Below the pieces are notes generated by a model. It saw only the letters and a list, made by a program, of their open reading frames with translations, searched no databases and had not been told where the DNA came from. DNA of 38,037 bases, taken from a virus. Shown piece by piece: positions 32,211-37,271 of this stretch (position 1 is the stretch's first letter; each line of letters opens with the position of its first letter). A program made the translations under genes and the position numbers. The stretch is from positions 1 through 38,037 of the IMG/VR virus record IMGVR_UViG_3300041809_003420; one strand, given 5' to 3'.

Positions 32211-32905
32211 GGCGCGCGGCAGTCTTACTCGCGCTGCTGGCGCTGCCGGCGGCGGCCGCGATCCAGCGCCAGGCGCACGCCTACGGGACAGGTTCCTCCT
32301 TCACTCCGATCACCGCGACCTTGAGCAACTGTGCGACGAACAGAGGGTATCTGATCGTTCTGCTGGTGACGGACTATGGCCACGATGTCACAACGGACAC
32401 CATTTCGAGCACGTCGATTCCAAGCGGCTGGTCCCACGGAAGCAACTCGACATCGAGCACGCAGGAAAATGTTGCAATCTGGTGGGCCTACTCGGCGTCG
32501 GTGAGCAATGCCGAGACGGTGACGGTGACAAACGGGCAGTACCCTGCATTCTTCGCGGCCTGCTATTCCGGGACGGCGAGTTCACCGCTGGACCAGCAGA
32601 GCGTAGGGCCTTCGCAGCCGGGATCGGTGACGCCGCCGCAAAACAACGAGCTGATTGTGACGGGGAGCGGGAACGAAAACACGTCGTCGGCGCCAACGGT
32701 CAACGATGGGTTTTCGATTAGCGACGCGATACCGGAGAGCTCGGGGCACTATGTGGGCGGAGGGATGGCCGACTTGGTGCAGACCGCCGCGGCGGCGATC
32801 AATCCGACGTGGACGGAAACAGGCGGGACTCCGGCGACGGCGATCATGACCTTCAAAGCAGCGGCGGCGGTTGCGAGCGGCGGGGGCTTCGTCATCGTGA
32901 TGTGA
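32207..32905 (+). CDS. Exported beta-sandwich protein, 232 aa
   Basis: A 232-aa protein starting at ATG 32207 by four-base overlap with the fibre-like gene. The signal peptide is MRRAAVLLALLALPAAAAI. The mature part is a Ser/Thr-rich beta-sandwich with NRGYLIVLLVTDYGHD, NVAIWWAYSASVSNAETVTV and HYVGGGMADLVQTAAAAI, a plan found in lectin-like or adhesion domains. It ends the rightward late block, seven bases from a convergent gene. Probably a surface or fibre-associated protein; not assigned to a family. Confidence 0.65.
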   Translation: MRRAAVLLALLALPAAAAIQRQAHAYGTGSSFTPITATLSNCATNRGYLIVLLVTDYGHDVTTDTISSTSIPSGWSHGSNSTSSTQENVAIWWAYSASVSNAETVTVTNGQYPAFFAACYSGTASSPLDQQSVGPSQPGSVTPPQNNELIVTGSGNENTSSAPTVNDGFSISDAIPESSGHYVGGGMADLVQTAAAAINPTWTETGGTPATAIMTFKAAAAVASGGGFVIVM

Positions 32906-32912
32906 GCTCGTC

Positions 32913-33284
32913 TCACTTGACGGAGTGGCGCAGGGCGAACCAATCGTGATTGAGGCGCTTGACCAGGGCGGCGATGTCGATTGCGTATTTCCGTTCGAAG
33001 CCCGCGCGGCCGCCCATTCCGCGGTCCAGCTCGTCGTGCTCCTCTCGCGTGAGCGGGATGCACGAGTAATCCGACGACTTCATCGACATGCCACCATCGC
33101 TCCCCGTATGCGCGGCATCGCATCCCATTTTCTCCGAGACGGCCGAAGGCAGCGAACAGATCCACGCGCGGTACTTCCAACTGCGGGCCGGCGATCGGCG
33201 AGCTCGTCGACGCGGGGCGCGCGCGTGCTCGGTTTCGCCGTGGATGGCATAGCGGAGATAGCGGACGAGGCGCTTATCGGCCAT
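32913..33284 (-). CDS. Phage HNH-like / DUF968-like protein
   Basis: A 123-aa basic protein starting at ATG 33284 with an excellent GGGAGG six bases upstream. After an Arg-rich first part, the C-terminal half has YRAWICSLPSAVSEKMGCDA, AHTGSDGGMSMKSSDYSCIP and LTREEHDELDRG. This is the style of HNH-fold phage proteins (AH..., D..., PL...EHDELDR) with few zinc Cys residues. It could be a small endonuclease of recombination or packaging. Last gene of the leftward operon starting at 34025; overlaps its upstream neighbour by 11 bases. Confidence 0.65.
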   Translation of the reverse strand: MADKRLVRYLRYAIHGETEHARAPRRRARRSPARSWKYRAWICSLPSAVSEKMGCDAAHTGSDGGMSMKSSDYSCIPLTREEHDELDRGMGGRAGFERKYAIDIAALVKRLNHDWFALRHSVK

Positions 33285-33507
33285 CGGGCGCCTCCCAGGG
33301 TTCGCGCGGGAGAGGAGCGGGCGCTGAGGCCGGCATGAGGTTGGGACGTTCGCCAGGGAGCCACACGCGCCACTGAGGCAGGACGCCGCGGGCCATCTGA
33401 AAGCGGCAGATCCAGAACGGCTGGCGGGGCTGTTTGCGCTTGCCTGTGGCAAAGGCGAGCGCGACCTGAACGGGGAGATTGGGCTGAAAGCGCAGAACTT
33501 CGGCCAT
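33274..33507 (-). CDS. Hypothetical phage protein, 77 aa
   Basis: A 77-aa basic protein with MAEVLRFQPNLPVQVALAF, then FWICRFQMARGVLPQWRVWL and a Pro/Ala end. The first half reads as a small beta domain with several aromatic residues. It is preceded by the AAAGGAATCTCT leader also seen before the gene at 33624-33800. Function unknown; it overlaps the HNH-like gene by 11 bases. Confidence 0.6.
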   Translation of the reverse strand: MAEVLRFQPNLPVQVALAFATGKRKQPRQPFWICRFQMARGVLPQWRVWLPGERPNLMPASAPAPLPREPWEAPDGR

Positions 33508-33525
33508 AGAGATTCCTTTCCGGTT
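33508..33525 (-). repeat. Repeated ribosome-binding leader, copy 1
   Basis: Reading leftward, CAACCGGAAAGGAATCTC lies directly before the ATG at 33507. The same leader, with one G less, lies at 33801-33819 before another gene. It supplies the AAAGGAA ribosome-binding site in both. Confidence 0.6.
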
Positions 33526-33555
33526 GTTTGCTACGATTGCGGATGTCGTTCGAAT

Positions 33556-33613
33556 GGGCTGGTTCTTAGCATTTCCAGCCCGCGCGGGGGACGGCCGTCG
33601 ACGCGGCCGTCCC
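33556..33613 (-). terminator. Two consecutive hairpins inside the leftward operon
   Basis: GGGCTGG (33556-33562) pairs with CCAGCCC (33575-33581) around a 12-base loop. GGGACGGCCG (33588-33597) pairs with CGGCCGTCCC (33604-33613) over 10 bp with a 6-base loop. They lie between the stop at 33624 and the next ATG at 33507. No U-run follows, so they may be processing or attenuation signals rather than a full terminator. Confidence 0.5.
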
Positions 33614-33623
33614 TTGGACTAGC

Positions 33624-33800
33624 TCACCGATTTGCCGCTGGCGCGGTTTCCTGTTCCAACCTGCGAAGTTCGGTATTGAGGATGCAATCGAGCATGTCCT
33701 GGCAATAGCCGGGGTGGTCTTGCTGTTGGACTTCGACGGCCGCCACGATGGCGGCGAGTCCTTCGAGCTCTTCGGCTCGGGGATGCTTGCGGGGCTTCAT
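33624..33800 (-). CDS. Short acidic helical protein, 58 aa
   Basis: A 58-aa protein beginning MKPRKHPRAEELEGLAAIV and continuing as helices (GYCQDMLDCILNTELRRLEQE). It has the AAAGGAATCTC leader immediately upstream, the same as the gene at 33274-33507, which supports it being translated. It has two Cys residues in a helix (about 33 and 39). Function unknown. Confidence 0.58.
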   Translation of the reverse strand: MKPRKHPRAEELEGLAAIVAAVEVQQQDHPGYCQDMLDCILNTELRRLEQETAPAANR

Positions 33801-33819
33801 TTTGAGATTCCTTTCGGTT
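33801..33819 (-). repeat. Repeated ribosome-binding leader, copy 2
   Basis: Reading leftward, CAACCGAAAGGAATCTCAAA lies before the ATG at 33800 and matches the leader at 33508-33525 except for one missing G and the last bases. Confidence 0.55.
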
Positions 33820-33824
33820 GCGGG

Positions 33825-34025
33825 CTACCAGCCCCACTCGTCGGGGCGGCCGTCGACGCGGCTGTCCGGATCTACCTTTCCGCCGTGTGCGCGCAGGTAT
33901 TCGGCGAAGGCCTTCTGAGCAATCTTCCATTCGCGTTTGGTCATGGGGTGCGGTTTGACTGGCACCGGGTGTTTGGCGGCGGCCGCCGCGAGGGCAAGGG
34001 CGAAGAGGAGAAGGAGGGTTTTCAC
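33825..34025 (-). CDS. Small exported protein, 66 aa
   Basis: A 66-aa protein starting at GTG 34025 with AGGAG eight bases upstream. Residues 1-17 are a clear signal peptide (KTLLLLFALALAAAAA). The mature 49 residues are basic then acidic: KHPVPVKPHPMTKREWKIAQ, FAEYLRAHGGKV and a final GRPDEWGW. No family is recognised. It is the first gene of the leftward operon under the 34041-34073 promoter, so it is likely to be the most tightly controlled one; an envelope function such as superinfection exclusion is possible but unproven. Confidence 0.65.
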   Translation of the reverse strand: MKTLLLLFALALAAAAAKHPVPVKPHPMTKREWKIAQKAFAEYLRAHGGKVDPDSRVDGRPDEWGW

Positions 34026-34040
34026 GGAAGTGGCTCCTGC

Positions 34041-34073
34041 TATAATTATACGTGCTTACAGCACGTATAGCAA
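34041..34073 (-). promoter_or_regulatory. Leftward promoter with operator dyad between -35 and -10
   Basis: Reading leftward: TTGCTA (34073-34068), a 17-bp spacer, and a perfect TATAAT (34050-34045). Inside lies a perfect dyad, TATACGTGCT (34047-34056) and AGCACGTATA (34060-34069), with a 3-base centre TAC. A protein bound here would cover the whole core promoter, so this is a strong candidate repressor operator for the leftward operon. Confidence 0.65.
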
Positions 34074-34080
34074 GGCGTTC

Positions 34081-34109
34081 TTGCGGCTTGCACGCAAAAA
34101 GCATATACT
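34081..34109 (+). promoter_or_regulatory. Rightward promoter of GGKA/ARW copy 2
   Basis: TTGCGG (34081-34086), a 17-bp spacer and TATACT (34104-34109). The predicted start of transcription is about 34116, three bases before the ATG at 34119, so the mRNA would be almost leaderless. It is divergent from the operator-bearing promoter at 34041-34073. Confidence 0.5.
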
Positions 34110-34118
34110 TCGGGAAAA

Positions 34119-34316
34119 ATGGCCAGCAAAAGGATCTTCGTAACGTTGGACATCACCGATTTGCCGAGTCAGGGCGGGAAGGCCCGCGCGGCGGCGCTTT
34201 CAGCGGAGGAGCTGAGCGCGGCCGGCAGCAAGGCGGTGAATGCGCGATGGGCAAAATACTACCGCGAGCATCCGGAGAAGCTGAAGGCGAAACTGGCCAA
34301 GAAGAAAACGAGATAA
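34119..34316 (+). CDS. Small basic GGKA/ARW-type protein (copy 2)
   Basis: A 65-aa protein with a short N-terminal strand (RIFVTLDITDLPS) followed by the family core GGKARAAALSAEEL, AVNARWAKYYREH and a Lys-rich end (KLAKKKTR). It has the same core as the proteins at 960-1154 and 34876-35064 but a different N-terminus. Probably nucleic-acid binding. It is divergent from the leftward small-gene operon and lies next to its operator, so it might regulate that operon (inference). Confidence 0.72.
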   Translation: MASKRIFVTLDITDLPSQGGKARAAALSAEELSAAGSKAVNARWAKYYREHPEKLKAKLAKKKTR

Positions 34317-34355
34317 GAGGCAGTCGCGTCCCACTACATCGGCGAGACAATCGCC

Positions 34356-34820
34356 ATGGGAATCGAAAAAGCCGCGCGAATCGCGCCTGTTCTACTGTCC
34401 TTAATTCTGGCGGGCTGTAGGAGCCTGGCGCTCATTCCGGCTTCGGCGCCCCCGCCACTGCTGGCTCCGGCCGGTGCCCCCGCTGCGGTCTTCGTGGGTA
34501 AGCTGATGCTTTTTGGCGGCGCTAGCCATCAGGCCTACCTCGGATGCTTGAACTGCCCGGCCTCTGCTTCGGATTCGATCTTGAATGAATACGGTGCGCA
34601 CGGGAGTCGGTATGACATGCGGAGCATCGTGAACCAGTTCAGCGACTTCGGGTCGGCCTACAGCAACTACAGCGCGTGCAATGCCCATGCCACTGATGCG
34701 CCCGTGGTGGTGGACAGCGCGGGCAGGTTCTACGGCCGACTGACGATGAACCTGTACAACTCGGAGCGATACAGTCAAGGGGCGGTGAACGCATGGCTTG
34801 CCGGCATGTGCGCCAGGTGA
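34356..34820 (+). CDS. Putative lipoprotein with Cys-rich domain
   Basis: A 154-aa predicted lipoprotein: the N-terminal hydrophobic helix ends in the lipobox LAGC (Cys21). After an Ala/Pro linker, the domain has KLMLFGGASHQAYLGCLNCP, GSRYDMRSIVNQFSDFGSAYSN, then DSAGRFYGRLTMN. I have seen this pattern (YLGCLNC, repeated GS-x-Y, final YG-x-x-T-x-N) in uncharacterised bacterial proteins, so it is probably a host-type gene carried as a moron. It would sit in the membrane facing the periplasm. Function unknown. Confidence 0.7.
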   Translation: MGIEKAARIAPVLLSLILAGCRSLALIPASAPPPLLAPAGAPAAVFVGKLMLFGGASHQAYLGCLNCPASASDSILNEYGAHGSRYDMRSIVNQFSDFGSAYSNYSACNAHATDAPVVVDSAGRFYGRLTMNLYNSERYSQGAVNAWLAGMCAR

Positions 34821-34844
34821 CCTGGGTCGGCGCGATGGCGCGCG

Positions 34845-34860
34845 GCATAAGCGCTTATGC
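34845..34860. promoter_or_regulatory. Perfect 16-bp palindrome before GGKA/ARW copy 3
   Basis: GCATAAGCGCTTATGC is its own reverse complement and lies 15 bases before the ATG at 34876. A weak -10-like TATGCT (34856-34861) overlaps its right end; no good -35 is seen. It looks like an operator for the two genes that follow. Confidence 0.55.
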
Positions 34861-34875
34861 TATTGTGCGGTTGGA

Positions 34876-35064
34876 ATGGTGAGAAAGCGCACGAAGGATC
34901 CACGGGCAGTAGCTCTGGGGCGTAAGGGTGGGAAGGCGAGAGTTCCGAAGGGGACGTCGATGCTGAGCTATGAGGAGCGGAAGACGCGCGGGCAGATGGG
35001 AGCCGCGGCCAGGTGGGGATGGAAGCGCGGGCAGACGCCGCGGCGCCGCAAGGAGACCACATGA
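34876..35064 (+). CDS. Small basic GGKA/ARW-type protein (copy 3)
   Basis: A 62-aa protein, very rich in Arg and Lys, with the family core GRKGGKARVPKG, LSYEERKTRG and GAAARWGWKRG, and a final PRRRKETT. It is the most basic of the three copies. The stop overlaps the start of the next gene (ATGA at 35061-35064), so it is made together with the separate resolvase-type DNA-binding protein. A perfect palindrome lies 15 bases upstream. Confidence 0.72.
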   Translation: MVRKRTKDPRAVALGRKGGKARVPKGTSMLSYEERKTRGQMGAAARWGWKRGQTPRRRKETT

Positions 35065-35393
35065 TGGACGAAGAGAGCGTGAGGTTGCTAGCGAGCCTGA
35101 TCGAAGGCTTCGAGCGCATGGAAGCGCGGTTGGATCGGATGGAGGCGCGGCTGCTGAGGCGATACGGCGACCTCGGCCGGCGCCGGCGCAAGGGGATCAA
35201 GGCGGGAATGGCGCGGGCCAAGGCCGAGGGAAAGCGGATTGGTCGGCCCAAAGCGGAGCTGGTCGCGGGTGAGCTATCGCGGATGCGGGCGGTGGGGCTG
35301 AGTCTGAGGGCGATTGGCCGGGCTGTTACAAAAAGCCTTTTCTGGCGGCGAAATGACGCCGCGGATCTAAAGGACTTGGGTATTGCGGCTTAA
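35061..35393 (+). CDS. Resolvase-type DNA-binding domain without catalytic domain
   Basis: A 110-aa protein starting at ATG 35061 behind AAGGAG, overlapping the previous stop. Residues 1-38 form a coiled-coil-like helix (LLASLIEGFERMEARLDRMEARLL) in place of a catalytic domain. Residues 45-95 (KGIKAGMARAKAEGKRIGRP, then RMRAVGLSLRAIGRAV) match the E-helix end and HTH of small serine recombinases and resemble the protein at 30586-31182. The last 20 residues (SLFWRRNDAADLKDLGIAA) look unrelated to the usual end. It could bind recombination sites without cutting, or be a transcription regulator or a decayed gene. Confidence 0.68.
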   Translation: MMDEESVRLLASLIEGFERMEARLDRMEARLLRRYGDLGRRRRKGIKAGMARAKAEGKRIGRPKAELVAGELSRMRAVGLSLRAIGRAVTKSLFWRRNDAADLKDLGIAA

Positions 35394-35434
35394 GCCATCG
35401 CCAAGGTTTACTTTTTGTGGCAAGTTGCGCCCGA

Positions 35435-35457
35435 AACCCCTGTTATAACTGGGGGTT
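35435..35457. repeat. Imperfect palindrome centred on GTTATAAC
   Basis: An 8-bp perfect core GTTATAAC (35442-35449) is flanked by CCCCT on the left and TGGGG(G) on the right, with one mismatch and one extra base in the arms. The centre is an AT dinucleotide. It lies 42 bases after the resolvase-type gene. It could be an operator or a serine-recombinase site; evidence is shape and position only. Confidence 0.4.
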
Positions 35458-35535
35458 ACGGGCGTTTTGACGTCTCCGGCAGGGTCGCGGCGGGCGGTGG
35501 AGCGCGCGCGAAAGGACAGGCGGGAGGGGGGCCGG

Positions 35536-35543
35536 AAACTTTT
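35536..35543 (+). repeat. Left 8-bp target duplication AAACTTTT
   Basis: AAACTTTT lies directly outside the left terminal inverted repeat; the same eight bases occur directly outside the right one at 35821-35828. Confidence 0.85.
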
Positions 35544-35820
35544 GGGAATTATATACTTGACTACAGCGCGACCATCGGCGATCCGCACTTGGGGCAAGCG
35601 TAGGGCGGCGGATTCTTTGCCTCGCACTCTCGGCAGAAATCGTGCTGGCATTCGCGCCCTTTGCTCCCTATTGTCCCTCCGCGCTGAAGGGCTTTGTCTA
35701 AGTAGTATCCCTGCGGGTCACTGGATAGCCTGCCGCATCCGTCGCAACGAACCCGATGGGCCTTTCCTCTCACGATTTTACCGATGGCACTCATCTACTG
35801 TAGTCAAGTATATAATTCCC
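35544..35820. mobile_element. 277-bp mini-transposon with 23-bp TIRs and a zinc-ribbon gene
   Basis: The ends at 35544-35566 and 35798-35820 are perfect 23-bp inverted repeats, beginning GGGAATTATA and ending GACTACAG. Both are flanked outside by AAACTTTT (35536-35543 and 35821-35828), an 8-bp target-site duplication. This is the signature of a transposed element. It is far too short for a transposase; its body is the 77-aa zinc-ribbon gene. It sits in the space between two convergent genes and breaks neither. The GGG ends and A/T-rich 8-bp duplication are compatible with IS1595-like elements, but the family is not established. Confidence 0.85.
35561..35794 (-). CDS. Zinc-ribbon protein inside the mini-transposon
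   Basis: A 77-aa protein filling the mini-transposon; its stop codon lies inside the left terminal repeat and its ATG is three bases inside the right one. It has three Cys knuckles: RCDGCGRL (about 16-23), ECQHDFCREC (about 48-57) and ACPKCGSPM (about 66-74), with enough ligands for two zinc ions, as in double zinc ribbons or RING-like folds. A basic N-terminus precedes them. The CDGCG start recalls the zinc-ribbon gene at 36246-36458. Whether it is translated, and whether it aids mobility or is cargo, is unknown. Confidence 0.68.
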   Translation of the reverse strand: MSAIGKIVRGKAHRVRCDGCGRLSSDPQGYYLDKALQRGGTIGSKGRECQHDFCRECEAKNPPPYACPKCGSPMVAL

Positions 35821-35828
35821 AAACTTTT
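35821..35828 (+). repeat. Right 8-bp target duplication AAACTTTT
   Basis: Second copy of AAACTTTT, directly outside the right terminal inverted repeat. Confidence 0.85.
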
Positions 35829-35848
35829 CAGGGGTGGCGCCGGGGAAG

Positions 35849-36115
35849 TTACTCCTGGAATCGCTCAGTGAGCACTTGTCTGTGGGACCACGTTACGAGG
35901 TCCATGATGGTCGCCTGGCTTGTATCGCAGCCGGCGTTGGTGGCTGCGTCCAGCAACTCGACGAAGGCCCGCAGGGTGGCCCGCTCAGGGCGCAGTTCGC
36001 TGACGAAGGCGGCCAGATCGAGCACCGAGCTGGTGGAGAACAGCCGGCCGGTGTGGGAGGCGTACGCCGCCATGAATTGATCCAGGGCGTCGTGCCGCTC
36101 TTGAGCGGTGGTCAT
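35849..36115 (-). CDS. Hypothetical helical protein, 88 aa
   Basis: An 88-aa acidic, alpha-helical protein (ALDQFMAAYASHTGRLFSTS, VLDLAAFVSELRPERATLR, DLVTWSHRQVLTERFQE). I chose ATG 36115 over the upstream in-frame start because it overlaps the preceding stop in ATGA, as all genes of this operon do. No family is recognised. It is the last gene of the leftward operon that starts beyond the window edge. Confidence 0.62.
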   Translation of the reverse strand: MTTAQERHDALDQFMAAYASHTGRLFSTSSVLDLAAFVSELRPERATLRAFVELLDAATNAGCDTSQATIMDLVTWSHRQVLTERFQE

Positions 36116-36249
36116 TGCCGCACCCGCCGGCACAGCCACCACACGAACATCAGCAGCCCGGCGTTGAGCATCATCGACCAGACAGCGATGGCGCGCCAGC
36201 GGCGGAGGGCGCGGTAGGGGGCGTAGCCGGGCGAGCTCGTCGTGATCAT
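36112..36249 (-). CDS. Small single-pass membrane protein, 45 aa
   Basis: A 45-aa protein: a polar and basic N-terminus (PYRALRRWR), one membrane helix at about residues 21-39 (AIAVWSMMLNAGLLMFVWWL) and a short basic end (CRRVRQ). The start and stop each overlap a neighbour by ATGA, which is the main reason to accept so short a gene. Function unknown. Confidence 0.62.
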   Translation of the reverse strand: MITTSSPGYAPYRALRRWRAIAVWSMMLNAGLLMFVWWLCRRVRQ

Positions 36250-36458
36250 GCTGTCTCCTCGCGTTGGATCACGCATGCGGGGCAGTAGTGGGCCTCTCCG
36301 TCCTGGGTCCAGCGGCTCTGGGCGGCAAGGGCGTTGAGGCCACGTGTTAGTTGGCGGCGGTCGCTGACGTGGGCCTCCAGGTCGACGTGGGTGACTTCCA
36401 TGTGGACCAGGCCTTTGCCGCAGCCGTCGCACGTGAGGTCGAGGTAGAAGGAGATCAT
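36246..36458 (-). CDS. Zinc-ribbon phage protein, 70 aa
   Basis: A 70-aa protein with a first Cys pair CDGCG (10-14) and a second CPAC (59-62), typical of a zinc ribbon, separated by a helix (AHVSDRRQLTRGLNALAAQS) and a WTQDGEAHY strand. Small proteins of this plan are frequent in phage early regions. Possibly an adaptor for RNA polymerase or nuclease complexes, but this is unknown. Coupled to both neighbours by ATGA overlaps. Confidence 0.7.
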   Translation of the reverse strand: MISFYLDLTCDGCGKGLVHMEVTHVDLEAHVSDRRQLTRGLNALAAQSRWTQDGEAHYCPACVIQREETA

Positions 36459-36733
36459 GCTTTTTCTCCAGCCTCGGCTCGCGGTCGAGCTTCGAGTTTG
36501 GCGCAGATGCCGGGTAAGATGCGCTCGGCAGTGGCGCGATCGGCCGGCTTTAGATTTCCCAGGGCGATTGCGAAATCGAGGGCGAGCACGTCAAGGGTCA
36601 CTCTCCCGCGTGATCTCCGAATTGGGGAACTGCAGGTGATCGCGTTGCGAATGCGCTTGAGCTTTTTCGTCGCAAGCATGGGCTCCCCGAGCTCGAATTG
36701 TTCGCCGTCGCCGTTTATCAGCGTTGCCTTCAT
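36455..36733 (-). CDS. Hypothetical basic protein, 92 aa
   Basis: A 92-aa protein with a beta start (MKATLINGDGEQFELGEPM), a basic strand-helix part (KKLKRIRNAITCSSPIRRSR) and helices at the end (VLALDFAIALGNLKPADRAT). It has one Cys. It directly follows the HNH gene in the leftward operon and overlaps it by ATGA. No family is recognised. Confidence 0.6.
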   Translation of the reverse strand: MKATLINGDGEQFELGEPMLATKKLKRIRNAITCSSPIRRSRGRVTLDVLALDFAIALGNLKPADRATAERILPGICAKLEARPRAEAGEKA

Positions 36734-37215
36734 TTGCTGTCCCCCGTGAACCCCAAGGCTTCTCCCCGTGCTCTGACGTCACTGAGGAGCGGCCTGGCTG
36801 CGTCCTTGCGTTGCGACCTGGTCTCTTTGTGGTGGAGGCGGTCGTAGTTGAGGTGGCACCACTGGCACAGGAACATGAGATTCTCCTCGCGGTCGTCGCC
36901 GGGTGTGTGGTTGAGATGGGCGAGCGTGCAGATCACGCGGATGCGGCGACACGGGTGCCATTCGGCACCCCAGCGGCGGAAGAGGCGTTCGAGTTCGCCG
37001 CTGAGGCAGCATCGCCAGCGGGCGTCGTCGTGCTTGGTCGCGGTCCAGTACTGAACCTTCCCACCGCTGTAGACGGTGCTGTATACCCAGACGCGCCGAT
37101 GGTTGGGTTTGCCGCATTGTTCGCACCGGTTCTTAGCGCGTTCGACGATGCGGGCGCGGAACGCTTCGTAGGCTTTCCCGCGGTAGAAGTGGCGGAGCTC
37201 AGGACGGATCGGCAT
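36730..37215 (-). CDS. HNH endonuclease
   Basis: A 161-aa HNH endonuclease starting at ATG 37215. Zinc ligands are CEQC (31-34) and CQWC (117-120). The catalytic part has AHLNH (99-103), DDREENL (107-113) and CHLNYDRLHH (120-129), in the order H, N, H expected for a beta-beta-alpha-metal nuclease. It would nick or cut DNA in a metal-dependent way. In phages, such enzymes assist packaging, recombination or homing; here it lies far from terminase, in an early-type operon, so a recombination or homing role is plausible. Confidence 0.85.
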   Translation of the reverse strand: MPIRPELRHFYRGKAYEAFRARIVERAKNRCEQCGKPNHRRVWVYSTVYSGGKVQYWTATKHDDARWRCCLSGELERLFRRWGAEWHPCRRIRVICTLAHLNHTPGDDREENLMFLCQWCHLNYDRLHHKETRSQRKDAARPLLSDVRARGEALGFTGDSK

Positions 37216-37271
37216 CAGGATGCCTCGGCCCCGGAGGGGATGAACTTCACGGTGCAGTGGGAGTCCGGCAT
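37215..37271 (-). CDS. Possible 18-aa mini-gene coupled on both sides
   Basis: An 18-codon frame (MPDSHCTVKFIPSGAEAS) fills the gap between two genes. Its ATG overlaps the upstream stop by one base (TGATG), and its stop overlaps the HNH start in the same way. This continues the overlap rule of the operon and would carry ribosomes from one gene to the next. It may be a true micropeptide or only a coupling device. Confidence 0.4.
   Translation of the reverse strand: MPDSHCTVKFIPSGAEAS

Noticed and set aside
32886-32930. Short GTGAG/CTCAC stem between convergent stops as a two-way terminator
   Set aside because: Only a 5-bp stem without U-runs; too weak to list.
35311-35393. Possible frameshift at the 3' end of the recombinase-domain gene
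   Set aside because: The last 20 residues look unusual, but I could not find a better continuation in another frame.
35467-35871. 134-aa forward frame spanning the mini-transposon
   Set aside because: It runs through both terminal repeats and flanks, so it exists only because of the insertion; no start signal.
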